From Balneolaceae bacterium (GTDB taxonomy: Bacteria > Bacteroidota > Rhodothermia > Balneolales > Balneolaceae), in the NCBI GenBank assembly GCA_007134665.1, contig SLKH01000319.1:1-13652 (forward strand): a stretch of 13,652 nucleotides of DNA. Direction: 5' to 3'. The position numbers and the translations under genes were made by a program. The notes beneath the pieces are model-generated. The model was not told where the DNA came from and ran no database searches. It saw only the letters and a list, made by a program, of their open reading frames with translations. Shown piece after piece: positions 1-7,153 of the stretch (positions are counted from its first letter, which is position 1; each line of letters starts with the position of its first letter).

Positions 1-63
1 GGCCTGATCGAGAGTGATGAAAAAGTGACATCCCCGGTGTTAGCAACTTCCCAGGTTGTATAG
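1..63 (+). CDS. Possible 3' end of an unidentified upstream gene (partial)
   Basis: Of the three plus-strand frames only frame 1 is open from the window edge. It reads 20 codons (GLIESDEKVTSPVLATSQVV) and ends in TAG at 61-63; the other two frames stop within the first 17 bases. The peptide is too short to assign to a family. Since an arginine cluster follows about 155 nt downstream, another arginine gene is conceivable, but nothing in these residues shows it. Twenty open codons at a contig edge can also arise by chance, so this entry is tentative. Confidence 0.3.
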   Translation, partial: GLIESDEKVTSPVLATSQVV

Positions 64-218
64 GTTTAAATAACCCGGTAAAGCGACACTTTTCTTATTT
101 TGGGTAAATACTGTATTTATCAGTATCAGATGCTTACATTCCATCGATTCGCAACAGCCTGCCATTATCTTGCTATTGTGAATAATTAGTTAGTTTAGCC
201 GGCATCTGAAGTTTAATT
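64..218 (+). promoter_or_regulatory. Non-coding leader of the arginine operon
   Basis: This 155-nt A/T-rich stretch has no plausible gene on either strand. It lies directly before argB, the first gene of a tight four-gene block, so the operon promoter should be here. I could not find a convincing sigma-70 or Bacteroidota-type (TAnnTTTG) box: TATTTTG at 96-102 and TATCTTG at 166-172 are each one T short of the Bacteroidota -7 element. The clearest element is the inverted repeat at 108-126, listed separately. The start codon of argB is preceded by TTTAATT, with no Shine-Dalgarno sequence. Confidence 0.5.
108..126. promoter_or_regulatory. Perfect 6-bp inverted repeat, candidate operator upstream of argB
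   Basis: The sequence ATACTG-TATTTAT-CAGTAT has two perfectly complementary 6-bp arms around a 7-nt A/T spacer. Its centre lies about 102 nt before the argB start. The size and symmetry suit a dimeric regulator, and the position suits control of the arginine operon. It does not match the enterobacterial ArgR box (TGAAT/ATTCA arms), and its spacing does not match the E. coli LexA box. The operator role is inferred from symmetry and position only. Confidence 0.35.
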
Positions 219-1097
219 ATGAATTCCGAAGCACAGAAAACAACAAACTTTATACCTGATCCCCAGCTACTGGATGACCTCAAGGATAAAATAGTTTTGG
301 TCAAATATGGGGGAAATGCAATGATTGATTCTCAAATGAGAGAGTCGGTTTTTGATCAGTTATATAAACTGAAAGAATATGGTATTCACCCTGTTATTGT
401 ACATGGCGGTGGTCCGGTTATTAAAGAACTGCTACAGACGGCAAACATAGAATCGGTATTTATCGGCGGCCACAGGAAAACAGACCGGCAAGCAATGATT
501 TATGTTGAAATGGCTTTGAGCGGACAGGTAAATGGAGATATCGTTAAAGGACTGAACAGAAAAGGAATTAAAGCCGTCGGACTTTCTGGAAAAGATGCAT
601 CAATGGTAAGAGCTGTTAAACGGTATCATAAATCAGATGATGCTGGTGATATTGAATCAGATCTTGGATTTGTCGGTAATGTTGAATCTGTTGATACCAG
701 GCTGATTGAAACTCTAATTGACAATGGATATTTCCCTGTGATTGCTCCTATCGGTGTGGGTGATGACGGAGAAGATTATAACATTAATGCGGATATGTTT
801 GCCGGGCATATGGCAGGTGCATTGAGAGCAGCAGCATTTATTGCCATGACAGATGTCGATGGTTTACTGGAAGATCCTGCAGATCCGGGATCCCTGATAG
901 GAAATACAAACAGTGAAGAAATTAAGTTGAAACTCGGAACTTCCATTACAGGCGGGATGATACCCAAAGTGGAAGCATGTCTGATAGCACTTGAAAAAGG
1001 TGTACATGCAGCGCACATTATAAATGGAATGAAACCGAATACTCTTTTGAATCAGTTATTATCAAACCGCAAGAGCGGTACAACTATTGAAATTTAG
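219..1097 (+). CDS. argB: Acetylglutamate kinase, probably arginine-inhibited type
   Basis: Cytoplasmic kinase that phosphorylates N-acetyl-L-glutamate with ATP, the second step of ornithine and arginine synthesis. The 292-residue protein shows the amino-acid-kinase fold motifs in order: KYGGNAM (29-35, with the phosphate-binding Lys29), HGGGP (62-66), GGHRKTD (83-89, substrate-loop region), GLSGKD (121-126), NINAD (188-192), TDVDGLL (211-217) and GGMIPKV (245-251). It is about 34 residues longer than the E. coli enzyme, and most of the extra length is an N-terminal segment of about 24 residues before the first strand. In the family such an N-helix links dimers into the hexamer that arginine inhibits, and the C-terminal HIINGMKP (266-273) resembles the arginine-site signature. 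Feedback inhibition is therefore likely but inferred. The ATG follows an A/T leader without Shine-Dalgarno. It is the first gene of argBDCJ, and argD begins 5 nt after its stop. Confidence 0.96.
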   Translation: MNSEAQKTTNFIPDPQLLDDLKDKIVLVKYGGNAMIDSQMRESVFDQLYKLKEYGIHPVIVHGGGPVIKELLQTANIESVFIGGHRKTDRQAMIYVEMALSGQVNGDIVKGLNRKGIKAVGLSGKDASMVRAVKRYHKSDDAGDIESDLGFVGNVESVDTRLIETLIDNGYFPVIAPIGVGDDGEDYNINADMFAGHMAGALRAAAFIAMTDVDGLLEDPADPGSLIGNTNSEEIKLKLGTSITGGMIPKVEACLIALEKGVHAAHIINGMKPNTLLNQLLSNRKSGTTIEI

Positions 1098-1102
1098 CTA
1101 CC

Positions 1103-2323
1103 ATGAGTGATACAGGCAGAACGATACGTGAACAGACGGAACAGAATCACTATAAAATTTACAAGCGATATCCAATAACGCTGGATAAAAGTGCCGGTTC
1201 CAGAGTCTGGGATACCGAAGGAAATGAATATATCGATGCTCTTGCAGGAATTGCTGTTAATAGTGTCGGGCATTGTCACCCGAAGGTGGTTGAGGCGATT
1301 CAGAATCAGGCAGCAAGACTTATTCATATATCCAATCTCTACTATAGTGAGCCGCAGGCAAAACTTGCAGCAAAATTGACTGAAATTTCGGGAATGGACC
1401 GTGTTTTTTTCTGTAACAGCGGAGCTGAGTCGATCGAAGCTGCGATTAAAACTGCCCGAAGATATGGTAACAAAAAAGGAAAAAAAGGCCTTATTCTGTC
1501 AATGGAGAACTGTTTCCATGGAAGAACCCTCGGTGCAATCGCGATGGGTAAAGAAAAATACCGGAAAGGTTTTGAACCGATACCTGAGGGTTTTGGCCGG
1601 ATTCCGATGAATGACATGGGAGCCCTCAGGGATTCAATCAACCCTGATACTGTGGCGGTTATCATCGAGCCTGTACAGGGAGAAGGTGGTATTAAACCGG
1701 CTTCTAAAGAATATCTTGAAGAGGTCAGAAGTTTGTGTGATCAGCATGATGTATTGTTGATTTTTGATGAAATTCAGTGTGGTATAGCCAGAACGGGAAA
1801 AATGTTCGCCTGGATGCACACAGGGGTAAAACCGGATATCATCTGTACAGCCAAAGCGCTCGGTGGAGGATTCCCGATTGGGGCCACGCTCGCTACTGAT
1901 AAAGCTGCTTCTTCGATTGATTATGGCCAGCACGGAACAACGTATGGCGGGAATCCACTTGCTTGTGCTGCGGCAAACGCTGCATTACAGGTTATTGAGG
2001 ATGATAATTTATGCGCGGCTGCTGAAGAGAAAGGCTCTTATATGATGCAAACGATTAAAGAGCGGACCTCCGGATGGAGTGAAATAAAAGAAGTTCGAGG
2101 GATAGGATTGATGATAGGAGTCGATTTGAATTTCAAAGGAGCTGATGTGGTCAATAAAATGCATGAGAAGGGTGTACTCTCAAATTGTGCTTCTGATACA
2201 GTGATGCGAATTGTTCCGCCACTTGTGATTTCCTACGAAGAAATTGATAAAGTGATAGATGTTTTGCTGGAGTCGATTCGGGAATGTGCTCCCGCAGAAG
2301 CAGAAATCGAGGAATCCAAATAG
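1103..2323 (+). CDS. argD: Acetylornithine aminotransferase (PLP, class III)
   Basis: PLP-dependent cytoplasmic enzyme that transfers the amino group of glutamate to N-acetylglutamate semialdehyde, giving N-acetylornithine. The 406 residues carry the class III hallmarks: NSGAES (105-110, PLP phosphate binding), FHGRTLGA (138-145), IIEPVQGEGG (187-196), FDEIQCGIARTGK (221-233, Asp222 facing the pyridine nitrogen), the Schiff-base lysine Lys251 in TAKALGGGFPIGA, and HGTTYGGNPLA (277-287). Length is normal for the family (about 400). ArgD, GabT and ornithine aminotransferases look alike; the choice of ArgD rests on the neighbouring argB, argC and argJ. Many ArgD enzymes also act as succinyldiaminopimelate aminotransferase in lysine synthesis, which may hold here too. 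The start lies 5 nt after the argB stop without a Shine-Dalgarno, which suggests translational coupling. The last 15 residues or so are acidic and poorly conserved in character. Confidence 0.95.
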   Translation: MSDTGRTIREQTEQNHYKIYKRYPITLDKSAGSRVWDTEGNEYIDALAGIAVNSVGHCHPKVVEAIQNQAARLIHISNLYYSEPQAKLAAKLTEISGMDRVFFCNSGAESIEAAIKTARRYGNKKGKKGLILSMENCFHGRTLGAIAMGKEKYRKGFEPIPEGFGRIPMNDMGALRDSINPDTVAVIIEPVQGEGGIKPASKEYLEEVRSLCDQHDVLLIFDEIQCGIARTGKMFAWMHTGVKPDIICTAKALGGGFPIGATLATDKAASSIDYGQHGTTYGGNPLACAAANAALQVIEDDNLCAAAEEKGSYMMQTIKERTSGWSEIKEVRGIGLMIGVDLNFKGADVVNKMHEKGVLSNCASDTVMRIVPPLVISYEEIDKVIDVLLESIRECAPAEAEIEESK

Positions 2324-2336
2324 ATATAGATGATGT

Positions 2337-3425
2337 ATGGCTAAACAAAAAAACGAAAGTCGAAAGCTCTGGCAGAAAAGCAGTGAAAGAAGTAAAGGCA
2401 GAATCGGTGTGGTGGGAGCCACAGGATATACAGGAATGGAACTGATTCGACTGCTGACAGATCATCCTGATATATCACTGGATATTGTAACATCACGTTC
2501 AAATGCTGGGACCCGGTTTTCAAAACTCTACCCATCATTCGAAGGGATTTTCGAGGATGAGCTTCAGCCAATGGAAGCACTGAAAGATGCAGATCTGGAT
2601 CTAATTTTCCTGGCTTTACCACACAGGGTATCGATGGACTTTGTACAGGAATATGGACTGAATAATTTTCGGATCATTGATTTGTCAGGTGATTTTCGCC
2701 TCAAATCCAAAGATCTCTATGAAAAGTGGTATAACAAAAAGCACGTATGTCCCGAATTTATCGAAAAAGCAGCCTACGGGCTGCCTGAACTGAACAGAGA
2801 CAGGATACGGAATGCAGACCTTGTAGCGAATCCGGGTTGTTATCCTACATCTTCTATCCTTGCACTTGCTCCCCTTCTTGATGGAAGTTTGATAGATCCG
2901 AAAAGTATTGTCATTGACTCCAAATCGGGAGTTACCGGAGCAGGCTCTACTCCAAAAGAAACAACCCATTTTCCGAATGTATTTGGAAACTTCTTTGCCT
3001 ATGGACTCCGGAATCACAGACACACTCCGGAAATTGAACAGATACTTTCTATAAAGACAGGACAGGAAGTGACAGTACAATTTACACCTCATTTGTTACC
3101 GATAGACAGGGGAATTTTGACAACTGCTTACTCAACGCCTGTTGTTGACCTCAACCTTGAACTTGTTCGGGATACATTTTTAAATTATTACGAAAAAGAA
3201 TATTTCGTCAGGGTTGTGGATCAACCGCCATCAGTAAAGAATGTAAGAGGATCCAACTTCTGTGATGTTTTTGCAACCTATGATGAGCGAACAAACAGAA
3301 TTATAACGATTAGTGCTATCGACAACCTGGTTAAGGGAGCTGCCGGTCAGGCCATTCAGAATATGAATTTGATGTTCAGGTTTATAGAGAAGACCGGCCT
3401 TGAATATGCACCTTTGAATCCATAA
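2337..3425 (+). CDS. argC: N-acetyl-gamma-glutamyl-phosphate reductase
   Basis: NADPH-dependent reductase that turns N-acetylglutamyl phosphate into the semialdehyde, the step between ArgB and ArgD. The 362-residue protein has the Rossmann loop GATGYTG (27-33), LSGDFRL (116-122), the active-site NPGCYPT (165-171) with the catalytic Cys168, KSGVTGAG (196-203), HRHTPE (227-232), PHLLPIDRGI (251-260) and DNLVKGAAGQA (329-339). It is the long ArgC type (about 340-350) rather than the short type 2. A lysine- and arginine-rich stretch of about 20 residues precedes the Rossmann strand; no later Met is available before the loop, so the ATG at 2337 is kept. An overlapping out-of-frame run ATG ATG TAT GGC TAA begins at 2330, probably without meaning. 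argD ends 13 nt upstream and argJ begins 13 nt downstream. Confidence 0.96.
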   Translation: MAKQKNESRKLWQKSSERSKGRIGVVGATGYTGMELIRLLTDHPDISLDIVTSRSNAGTRFSKLYPSFEGIFEDELQPMEALKDADLDLIFLALPHRVSMDFVQEYGLNNFRIIDLSGDFRLKSKDLYEKWYNKKHVCPEFIEKAAYGLPELNRDRIRNADLVANPGCYPTSSILALAPLLDGSLIDPKSIVIDSKSGVTGAGSTPKETTHFPNVFGNFFAYGLRNHRHTPEIEQILSIKTGQEVTVQFTPHLLPIDRGILTTAYSTPVVDLNLELVRDTFLNYYEKEYFVRVVDQPPSVKNVRGSNFCDVFATYDERTNRIITISAIDNLVKGAAGQAIQNMNLMFRFIEKTGLEYAPLNP

Positions 3426-3438
3426 GTATTAACAAATT

Positions 3439-4644
3439 ATGCAAAACAACATATGTGATGTGCGGGGAATTAAAGCATGGGGTGCCCATATGGGTATCAA
3501 ATCCAAGCGGCGTGACCTTGCGCTTATCTATTCCGAAAAACCTGCAAGTGCTGCAGCCGTTTTTACCAAAAACCTGGTATGTGCTGAACCTGTAAAATTG
3601 TGCCGTCAGCATATGAAAGACGGAATCATCCAGGCAATTGTCGTGAACTCCGGAAATGCTAATGCCTGTACAGGGAAAAAAGGGTGGGAAGGAGCGGTTG
3701 CTATGGCTGAAACAACGGCAGAAGTACTCGGAATACCGAAAGAGTCTGTAATGGTGGCTTCAACCGGCCTGATCGGTGAGCCTTTTCCTACCGAAAAAGT
3801 TGTCAAAGGGATCAGGGAGAGTGCTTTAAAACTATCTGACCGTCAGCTTGCCGGGTCACTTGCAGCGAATGCCATTCTGACAACAGATACATTTGCCAAA
3901 GAAGGCTATTCATCTTTTGATATTGATGGAATTAAAATCAATATGGCCGGAATAGCCAAGGGATCAGGCATGATTCACCCTGATATGGCTACCATGCTCA
4001 GTTTTATCGTTTGTGATCTTGCCATCACCCCAAAACTGTTAGATAAAGCTCTGAGAACTGTGGCCGATAAAACATTCAATATGATCACCGTTGACGGGGA
4101 TACATCCACCAATGATATGGTTGGCATTCTTTGTAACGGTATGGCAGGCAATGATATTATAGATAAGGAAGATCAGAGATACGATCTTTTTCTTGAGCAG
4201 CTTGAAAAACTGTGTATACATCTTGCAATGCTGATTGTATCGGATGGTGAGGGTTCAACCAAACTGATCGAATATCGGGTTGAAGGGGCTAAAAATGCTG
4301 AGGATGCAAGGAAAATCATCCGAACTGTTTCAACATCAAACCTGGTAAAAACTGCTATTTTTGGGACTGACCCCAACTGGGGACGTATCTTTGCCGCCGC
4401 AGGAAGGGCAGGGGTTAATTTTAATCCGGATAATGTCGATCTTTATTTTGGAAAGAATAAAGGGGTGCAAATTTTAAGAAAAGGGCAGCCAACGGATCAC
4501 GGGCGTTCAGATTTGAAAAAAGAGATGCATTCTTCTACGGTTAATATCACGTTGGTATTAAACGAAGGAGATGCAGAAGCTGTGGGCTGGGGATCTGACC
4601 TCTCGTACGAGTATGTCCGTATCAATGCTGAATATACTACCTGA
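3439..4644 (+). CDS. argJ: Glutamate N-acetyltransferase / ornithine acetyltransferase (bifunctional ArgJ)
   Basis: ArgJ moves the acetyl group from N-acetylornithine to glutamate, releasing ornithine and regenerating N-acetylglutamate. Bifunctional members can also acetylate glutamate with acetyl-CoA. The 401-residue protein has STGLIG (108-113, oxyanion-hole threonine and glycine), TTDTF (148-152), and the self-cleavage region AGIAKGSGMIHPDMATML (170-187). By family knowledge the precursor cuts itself between Ala184 and Thr185, leaving Thr185 as nucleophile at the start of the beta chain. The C-terminal INAEYTT closely matches the usual ArgJ ending. With ArgJ present and no argE visible, the pathway here is the cyclic acetylated one. 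Whether this ArgJ is mono- or bifunctional cannot be read from the sequence. It is the last gene of the argBDCJ block. Confidence 0.96.
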   Translation: MQNNICDVRGIKAWGAHMGIKSKRRDLALIYSEKPASAAAVFTKNLVCAEPVKLCRQHMKDGIIQAIVVNSGNANACTGKKGWEGAVAMAETTAEVLGIPKESVMVASTGLIGEPFPTEKVVKGIRESALKLSDRQLAGSLAANAILTTDTFAKEGYSSFDIDGIKINMAGIAKGSGMIHPDMATMLSFIVCDLAITPKLLDKALRTVADKTFNMITVDGDTSTNDMVGILCNGMAGNDIIDKEDQRYDLFLEQLEKLCIHLAMLIVSDGEGSTKLIEYRVEGAKNAEDARKIIRTVSTSNLVKTAIFGTDPNWGRIFAAAGRAGVNFNPDNVDLYFGKNKGVQILRKGQPTDHGRSDLKKEMHSSTVNITLVLNEGDAEAVGWGSDLSYEYVRINAEYTT

Positions 4645-4669
4645 ACTGTCATTAGGATGCTGAAATTTG

Positions 4670-4704
4670 AAAATCCTGCAGGAAAAAAGGAATTTGCAGA
4701 TTTT
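4670..4704 (+). terminator. Possible intrinsic terminator after argJ
   Basis: AAAATCCTGCA (4670-4680) can pair with TGCAGATTTT (4695-4704), giving a 10-bp stem with one bulged C around a 14-nt purine-rich loop. The descending arm ends in four T and is followed by GTTTATATTTT. The stem is A/T-rich and the T tract is interrupted, so it would be a weak terminator. Its position, 26 nt after the argJ stop and before an apparent promoter, supports the call. Confidence 0.35.
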
Positions 4705-4743
4705 GTTTATATTTTAAACATAGTCCTTGAATGGAAAGTTGGG

Positions 4744-4773
4744 TTGAATATAGCTTGAATAGCACTGTAATAT
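4744..4773 (+). promoter_or_regulatory. Possible promoter for the unknown 501-residue gene
   Basis: TTGAAT at 4744-4749 is followed after 18 nt by TAATAT at 4768-4773, a fair match to sigma-70 -35 and -10 boxes. TAATATTG at 4768-4775 is also one mismatch from the Bacteroidota TAnnTTTG element, with a TTG 21 nt upstream. The gene starts about 55 nt downstream, which leaves room for a short leader. In an A/T-rich gap such matches are common, so this is only a candidate. Confidence 0.35.
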
Positions 4774-4827
4774 TGATTGCATGTGGGTGGGTCTGAATAA
4801 AATTCTAAAATATTTTCTTTTTTGATT

Positions 4828-6333
4828 ATGAAAAATGCTGATCTGATCTTTGATCTGCTTGGAATTTCCAGCAATGTACCTCTTACTGAAACGGAGATGG
4901 CTCGTGATCTTCGTATTACATTTTTACCACCTCATTCGAGAACAGAGCGAACGAAAGAGTTTTCTTCCATTCTGAAGAAAACACTTGTGAAAGTCGGAGT
5001 AGAGGTAATCCCTATTGAGGAGGCACTTACTGAAGATAAGAAAGTGAAACCAAATATTGTCATCATCGAAGAAGGGGATGCGGAAGATGGGAATCTGGGA
5101 ATCGATCATGTTTCCGGATTATACCAGAATCCGATCATCGGAATCAATGACGGAAAACCACCTATTCCGGATAATGCAGATTTACAGGAAACTCTTGACA
5201 GCATCGTAAGTGTTCTTGCATGGAATCTTGCTCATGTACCTGTTTTTGTTGAAGATGATAAGTGGACTATTTGTACGATGAACGGCGCAATTGTAAAATG
5301 TGGAGATTGGCGTGATCCGGCTGAGGATGTAATGAATTCATTGGTACCCAAACTTTCTGCCCAGGTTGTACCGCCAAAACGTGATGAAATCGTTTACCGC
5401 GAAAGAGTGTTTGATGCAGAAAAAAGCGGATATGGCGATTACATTGATGATTTTATGAGCAGTGCAAGTGTATGGAAGGAAAATGGCCTGATGATCGCCC
5501 ACACCAAGGTTGACGATCTTGAATACAGAAACCGGTATTATAAACGTATCGTATCGAGGTATTTGGACAACAGGACTGGTATGAGTTACGGTTTTATGGT
5601 GAAACAGCTGCCCGTTGATGTTGAGCCGGCAATTGAACTGTATGAAGCTGATCCGGAGTTGCAGAAAGTTGATTGGGAAAATATTAACCTGTATGAAAAG
5701 GACGGGGAAAATTACTCCTGTATTGAATTACTTGGCAAAAAATGGATCGTAAAGCTGCCCGATGTTTGGGTATTGTCTACAAGATCAGGGTGTAATAAAA
5801 CTAATCTGGATCCCGAGAAGGATATTTTACGTCTTGGCCTGCATAATGGAGAGATAACCATTGAAACTCCGATGAAAATCGGGGCAAGTGCCTGCAGGCC
5901 TTCATATGACACATTTGCCATACTTGCTCATGGTATGGGTAACATCATCATTGCAAGTATTTTACTGGCTCTTGATGCAGACGCTCAGTTTCCTGCAGCA
6001 TTAAAGAATAACGGACTCTCCATTTCACATTGGCACGGTTATCCGGATCAGTATTATCCTTTGTCGGGGTATTTGTTGCATGGATTTGAAAATCCACCGG
6101 TTTCCTGTTCAACCCCGCAATCAGCAGCATATGCTCTATCCGGTAAGATGGAGGCTATAGAGACACAACGGCCACCGGTCAGGGGTTACAGGGGAGATGT
6201 GCATGTGGAACCGCATCATGGTACAAATATTACTGGTGCTATGACATTGACTGAGTCTGCCGAGTGGGTTGACAGAATGCATAAAGGGATTACTACTGAT
6301 AACAATGAAAAGCTTGTTGTATCCGGTGAATAG
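4828..6333 (+). CDS. Unrecognised conserved-looking soluble protein, histidine-rich C-terminal part
   Basis: I do not recognise this 501-residue protein. The start is placed at the ATG at 4828 rather than an in-frame TTG two codons earlier. There is no signal peptide and no clear membrane segment, so it is probably cytoplasmic. Residues 1-140 read like alternating strands and helices (for example IRITFLPPHS 30-37, PNIVIIEEGD 75-84, NPIIGINDGKPP 101-112). A middle part (about 185-345) is rich in charged and aromatic residues. The C-terminal part holds the most striking motifs: GASACRPSYD (352-361), AHGMGN (367-372), SISHWHGYPD (398-407), GYLLHGFENPP (414-424) and VEPHHGTNITG (460-470). His369, 401, 403, 418, 459, 463 and 464 together with Cys356 and Cys427 could bind metal or form an active site, but no known motif is matched. 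It stands alone between an apparent terminator and a 172-nt gap, so context gives no function. Confidence 0.85.
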   Translation: MKNADLIFDLLGISSNVPLTETEMARDLRITFLPPHSRTERTKEFSSILKKTLVKVGVEVIPIEEALTEDKKVKPNIVIIEEGDAEDGNLGIDHVSGLYQNPIIGINDGKPPIPDNADLQETLDSIVSVLAWNLAHVPVFVEDDKWTICTMNGAIVKCGDWRDPAEDVMNSLVPKLSAQVVPPKRDEIVYRERVFDAEKSGYGDYIDDFMSSASVWKENGLMIAHTKVDDLEYRNRYYKRIVSRYLDNRTGMSYGFMVKQLPVDVEPAIELYEADPELQKVDWENINLYEKDGENYSCIELLGKKWIVKLPDVWVLSTRSGCNKTNLDPEKDILRLGLHNGEITIETPMKIGASACRPSYDTFAILAHGMGNIIIASILLALDADAQFPAALKNNGLSISHWHGYPDQYYPLSGYLLHGFENPPVSCSTPQSAAYALSGKMEAIETQRPPVRGYRGDVHVEPHHGTNITGAMTLTESAEWVDRMHKGITTDNNEKLVVSGE

Positions 6334-6399
6334 AACTTTATAGTCCACAGAAACGGATTAAAGCATTTTATTGTTAGCTTTGCTTTGTTATTGAGAGAA

Positions 6400-6448
6400 G
6401 TAAGATCTTATTCGGTGATTTAAAAAACATCAGAAAGCCGTATCTTAC
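6400..6448 (+). promoter_or_regulatory. Compound inverted repeat in the leader of the rhomboid pair
   Basis: The outer arms GTAAGAT (6400-6406) and ATCTTAC (6442-6448) are perfect 7-bp complements. Inside them CGG (6413-6415) can pair with CCG (6438-6440), and directly within that TGAT (6416-6419) with ATCA (6429-6432), leaving an A-rich loop. The 5' outer arm is also part of a 10-bp perfect palindrome, TAAGATCTTA (6401-6410). The element lies between the unknown gene and the first rhomboid gene. It could be a structured RNA leader, a weak terminator without a T tract, or a protein-binding site. I do not recognise a known riboswitch. Confidence 0.35.
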
Positions 6449-6458
6449 CCACATAAAC

Positions 6459-6480
6459 ATACTGATTATTTTATCAGGTA
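6459..6480. promoter_or_regulatory. Inverted repeat just before the first rhomboid gene
   Basis: TACTGAT (6460-6466) is complementary to ATCAGGTA (6473-6480) apart from one extra G, around TATTTT. It resembles the repeat upstream of argB: both contain ATACTG, then a T/A core, then ATCAG followed by TA or GTA. It ends 25 nt before the TTG start of the rhomboid gene, close enough to affect transcription or translation initiation. Function is inferred only from symmetry and position. Confidence 0.3.
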
Positions 6481-6505
6481 AACTAAAACAAATTATGGGT
6501 TCTCT

Positions 6506-7129
6506 TTGAATTTTCAGGATTCAAATTATTCACCGAATACTCAATTCACAATTTTTCCGCCGGCAGTCAAGCATCTGATTATCATCAATCTTTTGTGCTT
6601 CCTGGCATTAAATACTCCTACAATCGGGGAGTTTTTGTTTGTATTTGGGGCATTATGGCCAATTGAAAGTGCACGTTTCGAAGTTTGGCAACTCGTATCA
6701 TACATGTTTTTACATGCAGATCTGTGGCATATCTTCTTTAACCTGTTTGCACTATGGATTTTCGGGCAGGCGATTGAAAATTATTGGGGTACAAAACGTT
6801 TCACGACCTATTATTTTTTAACCGGGATTGGCGCTGCATTAATACATATGTGGATTGCCGGAGGAGGAGCGCCCACAATAGGGGCTTCAGGAGCCGTTTT
6901 CGGAATTCTGCTTGCTTTCGGAATGATGTTCCCGGAACGTTACATCATGCTTTTAATTCCTCCTATTCCGATTAAAGCGAAATACTTTGTAGCAATATTC
7001 GGAGGGATTGAATTGTTTTTTGGAGTAACCGGCACCCGGAGCGGAATCGCCCATTTTGCCCATCTCGGAGGAATGGTTGTCGGGTTTCTGCTTATCAGAT
7101 ACTGGGGGCTTAAAGGAGAGCGTTATTAA
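6506..7129 (+). CDS. Rhomboid family intramembrane serine protease (first of a pair)
   Basis: Six-transmembrane protease that cleaves membrane-spanning substrates within the inner membrane. The 207-residue protein has the full catalytic set: HxxxN in HIFFN (75-79), the nucleophile Ser128 in GASGAVFG (126-133), and the general base His186 in AHLGGM (185-190). Hydrophobic segments lie near 23-50, 66-88, 101-120, 126-142, 146-175 and 183-199, about the minimal bacterial core with no extra domain. The start is unusual: no in-frame ATG exists before Met67, which would remove the first membrane segment, and the frame is closed by TAA at 6479-6481. The TTG at 6506 is therefore the best start. A four-codon ATG reading frame (6495-6509) ends across this TTG. 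The next rhomboid gene begins 24 nt downstream, and the two enzymes differ clearly in sequence. The substrate is unknown. Confidence 0.92.
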   Translation: MNFQDSNYSPNTQFTIFPPAVKHLIIINLLCFLALNTPTIGEFLFVFGALWPIESARFEVWQLVSYMFLHADLWHIFFNLFALWIFGQAIENYWGTKRFTTYYFLTGIGAALIHMWIAGGGAPTIGASGAVFGILLAFGMMFPERYIMLLIPPIPIKAKYFVAIFGGIELFFGVTGTRSGIAHFAHLGGMVVGFLLIRYWGLKGERY

Positions 7130-7153
7130 ACAGGGTTTAGGAACCGGCAGAAG

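Noticed and set aside
108..126. LexA or ArgR box identity for the argB dyad
   Set aside because: The CTG and CAG are 7 nt apart rather than the 10 of the E. coli LexA box, and the TGAAT/ATTCA arms of ArgR are absent; it is kept only as an unidentified dyad.
2685..3092. 135-codon minus-strand frame opposite argC
   Set aside because: It overlaps the argC active-site region, has no family resemblance and has no leader or partner; best explained as an antisense shadow.
6504..6510. CTT TGA sequence resembling the release-factor-2 programmed +1 frameshift site
   Set aside because: A +1 shift here enters a frame that does not encode the rhomboid protein, and there is no internal Shine-Dalgarno before the site; a TTG start is simpler.
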